From Microcoleus vaginatus WJT46-NPBG5 (lineage in GTDB: Bacteria > Cyanobacteriota > Cyanobacteriia > Cyanobacteriales > Oscillatoriaceae): 64,000 bases of DNA. Position numbers and translations under genes: made by a program. Numbering within the stretch: the stretch's first letter is position 1; each line of letters starts with the position of its first letter. Below, in pieces: positions 18,445 to 29,209 of this stretch. Below the pieces are notes generated by a model, which searched no databases, was not told the DNA's origin, and saw only the letters and a list, made by a program, of their open reading frames with translations. The stretch is from NCBI GenBank assembly GCA_019359355.1, contig JAHHHM010000003.1, positions 124,001 to 188,000 of the forward strand, read 5' to 3'.

Positions 18445-21400
18445 ATGCTGCCAGAACAACAACAGCGAATCATGCAGTACTTCATTGAGGAGGCTAAAGA
18501 CCACCTCAATACCATTGAACAAGGTTTGTTGAATCTGCAAAGCACGATTGAAGACCCCGAACAGGTGAATGAAGTCTTCAGGGCAGCCCACTCGGTGAAG
18601 GGAGGGGCAGGAATGCTCGGCATTAGCAGCATTGAGGAAACGTCTCACCGCTTAGAAGATTGTTTTAAGCTGCTCAAAGAGTATCCCGTTGAAGTTGACC
18701 AAAAACTGGAAAGTCTGTTTTTGCGGGTATTTGACGCCCTAAAAGAGCTGGTAGACCAGCTTTCAGCAACGCCCTACGGTCTGGAACAAGAAGTGGCTCA
18801 AGCTATTATGTCTGGCGTAGAGCCAGTATTTATAGAGCTGACGGCTCACCTAGGAGGGCTGGTAAGTCACTCGGGTTTAATTGTACCGGGTGCCGCCAAA
18901 AGTGCCCCAGCGGCGGCCAAAGTCGCGGCTAAAGTGCCGGCAGTCGCAGCCAAAGACGCAAAAGCAGCCAAGCAAAAGTCTGGAGAACTTCAAGAAGAAA
19001 GCGCTCTGCAACTGATTTTTCAAAGCGATGTCCCGGCATATCTACGGGAAATGTTGCAGATGTTTAAACAACCCGATGGACAGCAGAGCCGGCAAAAGCT
19101 TCAAGATATCTGTCGCAGTTTAGTGCGAGCCGGCGAGCAATTTGACCTGCGAAACTGGAGTGAATTGCTAGAATGTGCTGCCAAAGCGCTCTCTAACCCC
19201 AATATTACCTACAGCACACTGGCACCGCTCGTCATCAAAGAAATTAAACAGGCACAAGAATTAGTTTTAGCCGGCCTGGGCGCTGAAATTGCAGTGAGTT
19301 CCAAGCTCAAAGCCCTGCAACCGGCCCAAAAAGCACAACCCGCACCGGCAGAACGGGCGGTTGCTGGAGCAGGCAGCCCCAGCCGCAGCAGCAGCCGCGT
19401 CGGTGCAGGCATGAGTGGTGCGAAAAAAGCTGAAGCCGGTAAAGCCAAAAGTCCCAGCACCGCTCACGGAGGGGCAATTGTACCGGGCGAGGAAGGAGAA
19501 GACTTCACTCGTCAAAGCTCAATCGTCAATCGTTACGCCCCAGCCAACGAAGCCCCCGCAGGAAAACGAGCCGGTCACACAGGGCCAGAAGTGGGAATGG
19601 CAGAACTCAACAGCTTAGCCGATCTCTTTGAAGGGGAATCACCAGAATTGGATAGCAATTGGGAACCCGAAGAAGTTAACGAACCCAACCGCGAGAAAAC
19701 AGACAATTCCCTCGTAGAAGCTTCAGCCAATATTTCCTCCGATTTACTGGCAAGCGATTTTTCAGACCTTCTATTTGAAGAAGACAGTAAAGATGAGCCG
19801 GCAGAGGAAGTCAATACCGTGGATGAACTGAACAGTTTATTTGGAGATGCATTCCTGGATGATGACAGCTGGGGAGCGGCAGCAGCCGAAGGGGAAAATT
19901 TGTTCGACAACTCATCAGCGGAACTGGTAGAGGACGGATTAACCTTTGACTTCAGCAACTTCGACGATGTCCCACAAACGGGCGCAGCAAAACACGCACA
20001 CGGTAGCCTGGTAGACGCTACGGGCGATTTTGAAAGTTTAAACTTAGAAGGCAATCACAGCGACTTGAGTGCGTTCAGCGAGACAAACAATCTCGAAGAA
20101 CTCTTTGCCGGTTTAAATGAGAAAGACCCTATGTTTGCCGATTCACCCTCTCAATCTAAAACATCAGGCTCCGCTGAAAGTAACCTAGAAGCGCTCTTTG
20201 AAGACAGCGAGGCGTTAGATTTCTCTCCTCAACCGCCCAGCCTCAGCATTCAACCCGCTGCCTCAGCAAGCCAAACACAAGCAACCCAAGAATGGAATGA
20301 GCTGTGGGATAGCGGCGGGGCAGCCGGCCCTGAAATCGCCGAGCCAAGTCGAGATCAGCCCATGAGTGGCAACAATTTAGAGTTTGACAGTCTGTTTGAG
20401 GAAGAACACGCTGCCAAACCTTCTTCTGCACCAGCCAGTGCCGCAGCAACCCAGGATGATTTAAACGATCTACTAGCCATCACTGAGCCTCAAGACATCA
20501 AAACAACGTCGGCTGTCGAAGAAATTTCCTTAGATCTTTTCCCCGACACAACCACAGACAGCTTCCTTGATTGGGAGCATTTAGATTTAGATGGTCTTCA
20601 GACAAGTCCGCAAGGCTCTAAGCAGACGAGCAGCGAAAATTTAGATGCCTTATTTGGGGACTCTGAGCTAGAGCAATATCCAGAAGGCGAACTTGATTGG
20701 GATGCTGAGACAAATTTAGAGGATTTATTGGGTCTGGAAACAGAAGCAGACACGAGCTGGTTCGATACAGAAACAGTGAGTGAGGAAGTGGCAGCAATGC
20801 CGGCTATGGGACAGACAGCAAATCAGGTGCCTTTCGCCCAACCGGCAGAGGAAACACTGAATTTTGACGGCGATCTGGCAGATTTATTTGAGTTAGCAGA
20901 CGAAGAACCGCAAGAAACGCCAACGACGGCCGGCTCAGATAACAGTCTGGACTTTGGGGAGATGGATCTGTTTGCAGGAGAAACGGACGCCTCCGCCGCA
21001 GAAACCGACTTAGATTCCTCATTTGCTGAACAGTGGGATCTGTTTGAAGGTGCCGATTTAGATTTGGACTTACTTTCAACCGAAGCAGAGGAAACCCCCT
21101 CAATGTCTGGGGATCTGAACGCCTTATTCGGTTCCGAGCCGGCCTTAGAAACCGAACTCCCCGACTTCTCAAGCGATTGGTTAAATTCAGACGCCGCCTC
21201 AGAAGAAGAATCTCTGACGTTTGAGGATTTAACGGTTGCAGCCGCCGCCGATGACTCAGAAAACTTCTTTGAAGGGCTTGAGGACAGCAGCGAAGAGATA
21301 GACAACTTCGACTTTGAGGACAGCCTGCTCGACAGTGCAGAAGTCGAGAACTTTCAACAGTCCTTAAAGCCAGCGGAACCCATTGGACAAGCTGCTTCGC

Positions 21401-23679
21401 TCACCCTAGATCCTGCCGGTGGGTTTGATGATTTAGAAGCGCTGTTAGAGGAAAAACCGACAGCCCTTATGGTCGAAGGAGCGCCATCAGCGGTATTTTC
21501 TGAGCTAGAAAACTTTCTCAACCCTCCTGCCCCCCCAGCACCCACTCCCAAGCCGGTTGCAGCCCGCTCAGCGCCAGAGCCGATGGCTAAGCCAGCCCAG
21601 CAAGAAAGCGAATTTGCAGATTTAGAAGAACTGCTGTCGCTGTCTGAAATGACAATGCCTGGTGGCAGGGCCACCACAAAAGCCTCACCAGGGCCGATCT
21701 CGCCGAAAATGCGTCCCAAGGCATTTGCCGAGCAAACGATGCGGGTGCCGATCAAGCAACTCGATAACCTCAGCAACTTGGTTGGGGAACTCGTGGTCAA
21801 CCGTAACAGCTTAGAACAAGACCAAGAACGGTTGCGCCAGTTCCTCGATAACTTGCTACATCAAGTGCAACAGTTGAGTGATGTGGGTCAGCGGATGCAG
21901 GATCTCTATGAGCGATCCCTGCTGGAAATTTCCTTGCTGAGCAGCCGGCAACACTATCAGTCATCGCGCAATAATCCTGCACGAGATGTTCACCTGAGCG
22001 GTGCAAGCTTTGACGCACTGGAAATGGATCGCTTCACCGGCTTCCACACCCAATCCCAAGAAATTATTGAGCTGATTGTGCGCGTTCGGGAATCAGCGGC
22101 AGACATTGAATTCCTTGTAGATGAGACCGAGCAAGTCACCCGGCAGTTGCGACAGGTGACAACCCAGCTGCAAGAAGGTCTGACTCGCTCCCGAATGGTG
22201 CCCTTCTCGTCTCTAGAACGAGTATTTCCTCTGGCGCGTGCTGTGCGTGACAAAGCCATTGAACACGGCAAGCAGGCAGAAATCCGGCTAGAGGGCCGGG
22301 ACACCATGCTCGACAAGCTGATTTTGGAACACTTGTCTGATCCGCTCAAACACCTGATTAATAATGCCATCGCTCACGGGATCGAGATGCCAGAGGTGCG
22401 GCAAAGGTTAGGCAAGCCGGCAGTAGGCCGGATCACCATTCGCGCCTTCCACCAAGGCAACCAAACCGTGATTTCCTTCTCCGATGATGGTGCGGGGATT
22501 GATACAGAACGGGTGAAAATAAAGGCAGCAGAAAAGGGGCTAATCAAGCAGAGTGACGTGGCAACCATGTCCCGCCTAGATGTGTACGAGCTGCTCTATC
22601 ACCCTGGTTTTAGTACGATGGAGCAGGCGAATATGACTGCCGGTCGGGGCGTGGGGATGGATGTCATCCGCAACGACTTGAGTGAAATCCGAGGCGTAAT
22701 TACAACAGATTCTACGCCAGGAAAAGGAACCACTTTCACGATTCGCTTGCCGCTAACGCTGAGTATTTCTAAGGCGCTGTGCTGTATTAGTGATCGCGCT
22801 CGCATTGCCTTCCCAATGGACGGGGTGGAAGATATGCTGGATGTGCCCAGAGACCGAGTTCAAACGTCTGCTGATGGCCAGACTTGTATCCCCTGGCGCG
22901 ATTCTATGCTGCCGTTCCGACACCTGCGCGAGTTGTTGGCCTATAACCGGCACCTCGGTCGCGGCAGCGTGTATGGTTCTAACGCCGAAGATGATGTGAT
23001 TTCGGTGGTGGTGCTGCGAAGTGCCGGCAACTACTTGGCGCTGCAAGTGGATCAGGTATTGGGCGAACAGGAAATTGTAATTAAGCAGCTAGAAGGGCCG
23101 GTGCCCAAGCCGATTGGCGTTGCCGGTGCGACGGTAATGGGTGATGGCCGGATCGTGGCAATTGCCGACGTTTTAGAGCTAATTGACCTGGCAGCCGGTC
23201 GCTTGAGAAAAGAAAGCGGTGGGGCGCTGTGGGATGAAGCGACTCATACACCGGCAGAACTGCCGCCAGAGAAGACTGAACCAACTGTTCTGATCGTCGA
23301 TGACTCCATCACGGTGCGCGAACTTCTCTCCATGACCTTTAATAAGGCCGGCTACCGGGTAGAACAAGCCCGTGACGGTCAGGAAGCCTGGGAAAAACTG
23401 CGTTCCGGTCTGCCCTGCGATATTGTCTTCTGCGATATTGAAATGCCTCGAATGGACGGCTTGGAACTGCTTTCCCGGATGCAGAAAGACCCGATTCTTA
23501 CCGATCTCCCGATTGCGATGCTCACCTCTCGCGGCGCTGACCGGCACCGGCAAATGGCAGTCCAATTAGGGGCGCGGGGTTACTTTACCAAGCCTTATCT
23601 AGAAGAAGCGCTACTAGAAGCGGCAAACCGGATGCTCAAAGGCGAAGTCCTCGTCATCACGAAGGCTGAAGCCTCATAA
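18445..23679 (+). CDS. hmpE: CheA-type hybrid histidine kinase HmpE (PilL-like)
   Basis: A 1744-residue kinase. An N-terminal Hpt domain has the phospho-accepting His49 (FRAAHSVKGGAGMLG). A second helical domain follows (about 190-280), then about 800 residues of acidic, low-complexity linker full of LFGDSE/LEALFED words. The dimerisation and ATPase core comes next (N-box HLSDPLKHLINNAIAHGIE near 1295, G-box DDGAGIDTERV), then a CheW-like regulatory domain (GNYLALQVDQVLGEQEIVIK). The C-terminal receiver has acceptor Asp1664 (FCDIEMPRMDG). It would autophosphorylate on the HmpD signal and pass phosphate to HmpB and HmpA. Only one Hpt domain is clear, whereas PilL-type kinases often have several. 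Confidence 0.92.
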   Translation: MLPEQQQRIMQYFIEEAKDHLNTIEQGLLNLQSTIEDPEQVNEVFRAAHSVKGGAGMLGISSIEETSHRLEDCFKLLKEYPVEVDQKLESLFLRVFDALKELVDQLSATPYGLEQEVAQAIMSGVEPVFIELTAHLGGLVSHSGLIVPGAAKSAPAAAKVAAKVPAVAAKDAKAAKQKSGELQEESALQLIFQSDVPAYLREMLQMFKQPDGQQSRQKLQDICRSLVRAGEQFDLRNWSELLECAAKALSNPNITYSTLAPLVIKEIKQAQELVLAGLGAEIAVSSKLKALQPAQKAQPAPAERAVAGAGSPSRSSSRVGAGMSGAKKAEAGKAKSPSTAHGGAIVPGEEGEDFTRQSSIVNRYAPANEAPAGKRAGHTGPEVGMAELNSLADLFEGESPELDSNWEPEEVNEPNREKTDNSLVEASANISSDLLASDFSDLLFEEDSKDEPAEEVNTVDELNSLFGDAFLDDDSWGAAAAEGENLFDNSSAELVEDGLTFDFSNFDDVPQTGAAKHAHGSLVDATGDFESLNLEGNHSDLSAFSETNNLEELFAGLNEKDPMFADSPSQSKTSGSAESNLEALFEDSEALDFSPQPPSLSIQPAASASQTQATQEWNELWDSGGAAGPEIAEPSRDQPMSGNNLEFDSLFEEEHAAKPSSAPASAAATQDDLNDLLAITEPQDIKTTSAVEEISLDLFPDTTTDSFLDWEHLDLDGLQTSPQGSKQTSSENLDALFGDSELEQYPEGELDWDAETNLEDLLGLETEADTSWFDTETVSEEVAAMPAMGQTANQVPFAQPAEETLNFDGDLADLFELADEEPQETPTTAGSDNSLDFGEMDLFAGETDASAAETDLDSSFAEQWDLFEGADLDLDLLSTEAEETPSMSGDLNALFGSEPALETELPDFSSDWLNSDAASEEESLTFEDLTVAAAADDSENFFEGLEDSSEEIDNFDFEDSLLDSAEVENFQQSLKPAEPIGQAASLTLDPAGGFDDLEALLEEKPTALMVEGAPSAVFSELENFLNPPAPPAPTPKPVAARSAPEPMAKPAQQESEFADLEELLSLSEMTMPGGRATTKASPGPISPKMRPKAFAEQTMRVPIKQLDNLSNLVGELVVNRNSLEQDQERLRQFLDNLLHQVQQLSDVGQRMQDLYERSLLEISLLSSRQHYQSSRNNPARDVHLSGASFDALEMDRFTGFHTQSQEIIELIVRVRESAADIEFLVDETEQVTRQLRQVTTQLQEGLTRSRMVPFSSLERVFPLARAVRDKAIEHGKQAEIRLEGRDTMLDKLILEHLSDPLKHLINNAIAHGIEMPEVRQRLGKPAVGRITIRAFHQGNQTVISFSDDGAGIDTERVKIKAAEKGLIKQSDVATMSRLDVYELLYHPGFSTMEQANMTAGRGVGMDVIRNDLSEIRGVITTDSTPGKGTTFTIRLPLTLSISKALCCISDRARIAFPMDGVEDMLDVPRDRVQTSADGQTCIPWRDSMLPFRHLRELLAYNRHLGRGSVYGSNAEDDVISVVVLRSAGNYLALQVDQVLGEQEIVIKQLEGPVPKPIGVAGATVMGDGRIVAIADVLELIDLAAGRLRKESGGALWDEATHTPAELPPEKTEPTVLIVDDSITVRELLSMTFNKAGYRVEQARDGQEAWEKLRSGLPCDIVFCDIEMPRMDGLELLSRMQKDPILTDLPIAMLTSRGADRHRQMAVQLGARGYFTKPYLEEALLEAANRMLKGEVLVITKAEAS

Positions 23680-23783
23680 ATCGTAAAGGGCTAATTGCTA
23701 ATTTTTCAGTTTTATTAGCAATTAGTCCTTCACTTTAAAATCTTGAAAAAGTCAATAAAACTCCTAGGGGTGGAGATGTGTTT

Positions 23784-26393
23784 TTACTTTAAATTTCTTA
23801 GGGTTTGCACATCCCCCCAAAATTGCATCATATTCCCCTGCAACAGCGCCGCTACAGCCCTCAAACCCCTAATTTCTGGCAAATTGGGGTTAATCTTAAG
23901 CGCCGGCTCCAGCGCCTTCTCAGCAGCTTTAGGATGCAGATCGTACAGATGCAAAAATGCCAGGTAAGCATAACCATAAGGATTTTGCGAGTCTAATCGC
24001 ACAACCTCTTCTAGTGCTGAAATAGCGCCCTTCGCGTCCCGTTGTAATACCCTCGCTAGCGCCACTGCATAGGCGTAGGCGCGTTTTGGCCCTTCCTGAG
24101 CGAGCCGGCGCTCCATTGCTAATTCCGTTTGAACGGTATAATCCTGAATTGGGTCATACTGGTTAATTCGCCCGATCTCCTCAAAAACATGGGTGAGAGC
24201 ATCTGGACCCTGCGGCAGAGAAATTGCTAAGATTCGCAACTGCGTGATTAAATCTAATTCCGGTGCCGGCACTTGTTTCGCTGCTGTCTCAATTTTTAGG
24301 GAAACATCGGGCACTTTTATCGGATAACTTTCTCCAGTCTGCCGGTTTAGATAAGTTGCCTTTAAGGTGTAAATTCCCCTGGCATTGGGAGGCGGCAGCA
24401 TTGCCATTCGTTCAATGACTTGAAATTCTTTTGCTTTGAAGTTTGCCGGTATTCCTTGATGCAAGCTGCCGGTGCCGATCCCATGATCGTGCAACCATTG
24501 TTGTGATTGGGGAATTTGGGTTGCCGGAATTAGAAAATTAGCCGGTTTTTGGGGATTAGTTTGCCAAGTTAGCAAGACTACACCGGCTTGCAATTGATCC
24601 CAAGAACCTGACCATTCATAAGTTACCGGCATCGGCACCCCAGGAGGCGTTTGATCGGGAACGCTGACTCGTTCTAGCTGTATGCGATTTGGGCTTTTGC
24701 CGTTAGAATTACCCGAAATTAGGCGATTAGCAGATTTGGCTGCTTCCTCTGTTCCCTGTATCTCAACAGCCGGCACTTGTCGATGGTAGAGTTTCAATAG
24801 GCTGCCATCAGGTAATGGCCAAGACTTTTTTAATTGGAAATCCCCACTTTGCTCAATTGCTTTCACAATGGCAGCTTGAGCTTCTGTTGGGACTGAACCT
24901 TGATCGCCGGTTTTAGTAATAAACCAGGAGAGGGAACGTACGTCTTGAGAAACTTGCTTTAAATTAACGCCCACTTGACGCGCATAAACTTGGAAGTTGG
25001 CTAGTGCGCCATAGTAGTTGAAATTGTGCTGGTTAATTGCCGGCGTTGAAGGCAAAACGCCTATATTTGAGTTTAAATATGGTTCCGTTTGAATAATTTC
25101 AGCAATGACTTGCTGATGAGGCCATTCAGTGCCTAAATAAGCATAATGTTGAGCACGAGGACTCAAGAATTGGGTGAATTGCCGACTGAGAAAACCTCCC
25201 CCCGGCCACAGATTTAACGACATTAATAAAATAGCGATGCCGGCAGTTCCCCAACGAATATATTTACCCCATCGACGCGGCCAAAGTGTCAAGCCATAAG
25301 CTAACAATAGGGATAAAATCGGCAGATAGGGCAAGACATATCGGGAATCTTTGTTAATATTCAGCGAACATAATAAATAAGCGCCGATCAGGAAGACTGC
25401 TAACCATTTGATTGCCGGTAGAAAGCGAGGGGGAGATGCTGCTTGATTCTTGAAAAGCGGTTGCATCCAATACAGAAGAAACCCAACTGCCGGCACTAAC
25501 AACAATGGCCAAGAAACGATTTGAGGTAAGTCTTTCCAGTAAAATGTCCAAGCATCCAACGTATTAAGCGCCGGATCTCCTTCTGCAATTGCTGAATCTA
25601 GGGTCGCACGTTTACCACCTGTGAGAATGAGCAGCCAATTCGTGCGATACCAAGGGCCACATACCAGCAACGATAGCATTAAAGACCAGGCTAACTGAGC
25701 CACGCCAATCCATTGCCGGCGGCGGATTGCACTGATTGCCCCCCACAACACCGGCACAAATAGGAAAAATAAAGATGTCTGTTTAACCAGCAATGCTAGA
25801 CCGAAACAAATGCCGAATCCACTCACTGTTAACCATTGGGAGAGGTGTGAACTCTTTCCTGTTCCACCTCTCTCCTTTTCCTGTTGAATTTTCCAAATTG
25901 TGAGGCAATAAAATGAAAGCGTAACCGCAGCGGTTAGTGGGTAATCGAGTAAAAAATCTAGCCGAACTAAATATAAACCGGGCAATAATAAACACAATCC
26001 AGCCGCCCAAAGACCAATTTGCCGGTTAAAAAGCCGAGTGCCTAAACCATAAACCGATCCCAACAAAATTGTGCTTAAAAATAGATTAATCAGCGTGGCT
26101 TGATCGGAACCGGCACCAAAAAGATGGAGAAAACCTGCTGTAATGATGTAGGTCAGGGGAGGAACTTTCGAGGAGATCATCCAAAAACTCGACCACCACT
26201 CACCATTCAACCAGTGAGGGTGCTGCAAAGCTTGCCAGTAAGTCAAACCGCCGGTTAAATACTCTGCCTGATCCCAAGCCGGGACTGAGCGATCAAAGGC
26301 AAACCAGACGCGATCACTCACTGCACCTGCTAGCCAAATTAACCCTAGAGCCGGCAAATCCCCAAACTTTCTACCTTCTCCTCTATCAACCAC
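23784..26393 (-). CDS. GT39-family membrane glycosyltransferase with C-terminal TPR part
   Basis: 869 residues. The N-terminal half is a multi-pass (about 10-12 helices) glycosyltransferase of the ArnT/PMT type. The first loop holds the acidic motif VPAWDQAEYLTGG, and NKDSRYVLPYLPILSLLLAYG is typical of this family, which uses lipid-linked sugars. The C-terminal 380 residues are soluble: a beta-rich section, then TPR-like helices (AKGAISALEEVVRLDSQNPY, HPKAAEKALEPALKINPNLP). The frame opens with GTG at 26393; a GGAGAAGG lies inside the first codons, so a slightly later start (such as TTG) is possible. The acceptor is unknown; cell-surface protein or lipid glycosylation is likely. Confidence 0.85.
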   Translation of the reverse strand: MVDRGEGRKFGDLPALGLIWLAGAVSDRVWFAFDRSVPAWDQAEYLTGGLTYWQALQHPHWLNGEWWSSFWMISSKVPPLTYIITAGFLHLFGAGSDQATLINLFLSTILLGSVYGLGTRLFNRQIGLWAAGLCLLLPGLYLVRLDFLLDYPLTAAVTLSFYCLTIWKIQQEKERGGTGKSSHLSQWLTVSGFGICFGLALLVKQTSLFFLFVPVLWGAISAIRRRQWIGVAQLAWSLMLSLLVCGPWYRTNWLLILTGGKRATLDSAIAEGDPALNTLDAWTFYWKDLPQIVSWPLLLVPAVGFLLYWMQPLFKNQAASPPRFLPAIKWLAVFLIGAYLLCSLNINKDSRYVLPYLPILSLLLAYGLTLWPRRWGKYIRWGTAGIAILLMSLNLWPGGGFLSRQFTQFLSPRAQHYAYLGTEWPHQQVIAEIIQTEPYLNSNIGVLPSTPAINQHNFNYYGALANFQVYARQVGVNLKQVSQDVRSLSWFITKTGDQGSVPTEAQAAIVKAIEQSGDFQLKKSWPLPDGSLLKLYHRQVPAVEIQGTEEAAKSANRLISGNSNGKSPNRIQLERVSVPDQTPPGVPMPVTYEWSGSWDQLQAGVVLLTWQTNPQKPANFLIPATQIPQSQQWLHDHGIGTGSLHQGIPANFKAKEFQVIERMAMLPPPNARGIYTLKATYLNRQTGESYPIKVPDVSLKIETAAKQVPAPELDLITQLRILAISLPQGPDALTHVFEEIGRINQYDPIQDYTVQTELAMERRLAQEGPKRAYAYAVALARVLQRDAKGAISALEEVVRLDSQNPYGYAYLAFLHLYDLHPKAAEKALEPALKINPNLPEIRGLRAVAALLQGNMMQFWGDVQTLRNLK

Positions 26394-26583
26394 AAACTCA
26401 AACCTAACTATACTGACATCTCATCCGCGACAGAGCCTATAATCAAAGCTGCCTTAGATCCGCAGCAGTGAACCCCCGCCCAGAATAATTCATTTTCTGG
26501 AACCCTGCATCTTAAATATCCTGCTGCCGGCTAACAATTAGCTTCTAGCCCCTCACCTACTCTTCTTACTTGCGGTTCCATCC

Positions 26584-27033
26584 ATGACTCGTTTTTTTGC
26601 CCTCTCGTCTCGCTTCGTGTTCATTCCGCTCAGCTTGGTCGTTGTTGGCCTAAGTGATCTGGGTGCAAAGGCCCAGAACAAGTTGTATAGCCCAATTACC
26701 TTACCGCCTAATAATCAAGTTTCAGATACCCTATCAGAAAAAGATATCCCGACAGGTCAGGGTGGATTTGCAAGAGACTACATTTTGACGCTGACAGAGG
26801 GAGAACAGCTAGCCGTTGACTTGTCATCCGATAGTTTTGACGCGATGGTTTCCCTGCTAGCCGAAGATGGCTCAACCGTCGCGGAAAATGATGATGGCCC
26901 AGATGGCACCACGAACTCCCTGTTGTTTTCCCGCATTACTAAAGCCGGTACCTATATTATTCGGGTGCGAGCCTTTGGCGAAACCGGCATCGGAGCCTTT
27001 AAGCTGAAAGTAACTCGCTTGCGGCCCATCTGA
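26584..27033 (+). CDS. secreted PPC (pre-peptidase C-terminal)-like domain protein
   Basis: 149 residues with a cleavable signal peptide (hydrophobic VFIPLSLVVVGLSDLGAKAQ, likely cut after AKA). The mature part is a single beta-sandwich: DYILTLTEGEQLAVDLSSDS, then FDAMVSLLAEDGSTVAENDD, then GTYIIRVRAFGETGIGAFKL, the classic PPC layout. Such domains normally trail secreted proteases; here it is free-standing in the periplasm or outside the cell, which is common in cyanobacteria. ATG at 26584, divergent from the GT39 gene. Ligand unknown. Confidence 0.85.
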   Translation: MTRFFALSSRFVFIPLSLVVVGLSDLGAKAQNKLYSPITLPPNNQVSDTLSEKDIPTGQGGFARDYILTLTEGEQLAVDLSSDSFDAMVSLLAEDGSTVAENDDGPDGTTNSLLFSRITKAGTYIIRVRAFGETGIGAFKLKVTRLRPI

Positions 27034-27126
27034 GGGGTTTGGCGACCCTCAAAAACTTTTTTTTCTAAGGTACTTGCCAAAAACTCATTTGATTTGCTAC
27101 TTTAATAAAGCACCAAAAAAACGGTT

Positions 27127-27199
<73 letters not shown>

Positions 27200-28240
27200 T
27201 TCAAAGTTAATTAAGCCTAAAGTAGTATAATCAAGGGCTTTCGATATTCTCAGCTTGTGGAATCTTCTGAGTTGTGAAAAAACGTTGAATCTAATCTATA
27301 GATTAAATTCTATGAATTAAATATTTTCAATAGAAAATAATCTATGAATTTAAAGAATTCTACGCTGAGAAAACCCAAAAAAATACGACTTGGCAATAAA
27401 GATTTCCATAAGCTGCTAAGCCTTGGCTGATAAAGTTAGGCTTGTCCATCCAGGTTGGCAATGAAGTGGCCAACTTGGGCTAATAGAGTGAGGCTATCGA
27501 CACAAGCCGAACACTCAGGTCTTGCTAAGCAGTTATGCATTTAATTTTCTAGCTAGATTAAGGGGAAAGCCGAAGAAAGGGAGAGGATAAAAGACATGGG
27601 AGATTGAGAAGCCTTTCATAAAATAGCAAACTAAATGCGTAGTAGCTTCTATCGTTAAACTGCTATCAATCTCATATACTTTCCGCATAAATTGCTTGAG
27701 GAGACGCTCTCATGCTGTAGATATTCCTTATAGGTAAAGCAGCCAGATAGGGTGCCGGTGCTAGAACTTCTGATTGAGGCAAATTCGACCCAAGATGAAT
27801 GTTAAGGCTTTTTGGAACACCGAATGTGCTGTCGGCAGGGAGGAGAGCATTTGATCCACAAAACACAAATTCTGCGTCATAACACGTATTTATCAATCCC
27901 TTGAAAAAAAATTGTTTCCGGTTTACCCTCATTGAGTCTCGATTTCGAGAAATTTTCCGCCAGACTTCTGTAACCGATGCCTTTAAGGGTGCCGGTGTAT
28001 CAGCGGGCGATGGTGAGGTCAACCTCCGAGGCCGGGTCACTGACGCTTTAAATGGCCGATTTCAAAGCTAATTACAGCCCATAAAGGTTGAGCGCCCCTC
28101 GCTGACCGATTCTCCAAAATTTAGGTTGCCGGTTTGTAAGGGGTTTATAAATCTCTAAAATTAAAATGCCTAGGGATTTGTTAAAGACAGCCTGTAAAAC
28201 AGAACTTGGGGCGAGGAACGTAAGGAGGAAAGCAAAGACC
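27200..28240. other. long noncoding region between tRNA-Phe and exbB
   Basis: About 1040 bp without a convincing gene. It contains an AT-rich part with the palindrome TAATCTATAGATTA (27292-27305), then GC-balanced DNA with several short hairpins around 27410-27530. A frame at about 27900-28071 reads SVTDAFKGAGVSAG and then VNLRGRVTDALNG, which looks protein-like but has no good start and matches nothing I know. Small RNAs or gene remnants are possible. Confidence 0.5.
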
Positions 28241-29113
28241 GTGAATCTAGAATTAGTCAAAGACCTATTTGCAAAGGGCGGCCCAGCCATGTGGCCGTTG
28301 CTGGCTCTGTCTATCCTGTCTGTGGCAACGATCATCGAGCGCCTGTGGTTCTGGGCTAACATTGTGCTCAAAGAAAGGGCGATTGTGAATCGAGTGCTAG
28401 AGGCGGCTCGTTATGATTGGGGCGTTGCTAACGAAATTGCCAGACAAGCACATCGGCAGCCTATTGGGCGATTTCTCTATGCGCCATTACGTTTACTACA
28501 GCCCGATCCAGAAGTGTTTCGCTTGGCACTGGAGGCGGCGGCAGATGATGAATTGGCTTCCATGCGACGGGGAGATAAGGTCTTAGAGGCTGTGATTGCC
28601 TTAGCTCCTCTTTTAGGATTGTTGGGAACCGTTTTAGGTTTGATTAACTCGCTCGGTTCTATTCGCCTAGGCGATCTGGGAACGTCTTCAACGGCAGGAG
28701 TGACATTAGGGATTGGGGAAGCGCTGATCAGTACAGCGGCGGGCCTAGTCGTGGCAATTACCAGTTTGGCCTTCTATCGAGTATTTCAGGCATTTTTGTT
28801 TCAGCAAGTTAAGATTTTCCGCAAAGCTGGAAGTGAGCTAGAGTTGCTTTACCGGCAGTTCTGGCCCCAATCGCACAATCACCGTTATCCGGTTGATAGT
28901 AGTGTGGCTGCACGTCCCCCAGATGTATTGGCTGAAGAAAATTCGACTCGGAATAAAGGAGCGATCAAATATAGCGCCCCACCAGAGGAGCCAACTCCAT
29001 TAGAAGAGGCGAGCCGGTTGAACAAAGCAATTGAACAAACAACCCCGTCACAGGAGCCAACTCCGTTAAAAGACTCTAAGGCGTCTGAATCCCCTGATTT
29101 GGGCAGCGTCTAA
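28241..29113 (+). CDS. exbB: ExbB/TolQ/MotA-family proton channel protein
   Basis: 290 residues from GTG 28241, chosen because AAGGAGG lies about 12 bases upstream and the fold starts [20 protein letters not shown]. An ATG at 28166 would add 25 basic residues without a binding site. Three membrane helices: [20 protein letters not shown], then [20 protein letters not shown], then [20 protein letters not shown], the last two forming the conserved ExbB/TolQ pore. The hydrophilic tail is proline/glutamate rich. With ExbD it converts proton flow into mechanical work on a TonB- or TolA-like protein. No TonB is adjacent. Confidence 0.9.
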   Translation: MNLELVKDLFAKGGPAMWPLLALSILSVATIIERLWFWANIVLKERAIVNRVLEAARYDWGVANEIARQAHRQPIGRFLYAPLRLLQPDPEVFRLALEAAADDELASMRRGDKVLEAVIALAPLLGLLGTVLGLINSLGSIRLGDLGTSSTAGVTLGIGEALISTAAGLVVAITSLAFYRVFQAFLFQQVKIFRKAGSELELLYRQFWPQSHNHRYPVDSSVAARPPDVLAEENSTRNKGAIKYSAPPEEPTPLEEASRLNKAIEQTTPSQEPTPLKDSKASESPDLGSV

Positions 29114-29209
29114 GCATTAAGCTGCTGGACAATCTGCCGGTATCGCTTCTGAATTACGATCGCTCCCTAGCAAATTTTCCCAACCCCAATTGCACCCATC
29201 ATCTGTGCT

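Noticed and set aside
27672-28040. 122-codon minus-strand frame
   Set aside because: No start signal, no domain, and composition unlike a protein; treated as noncoding.
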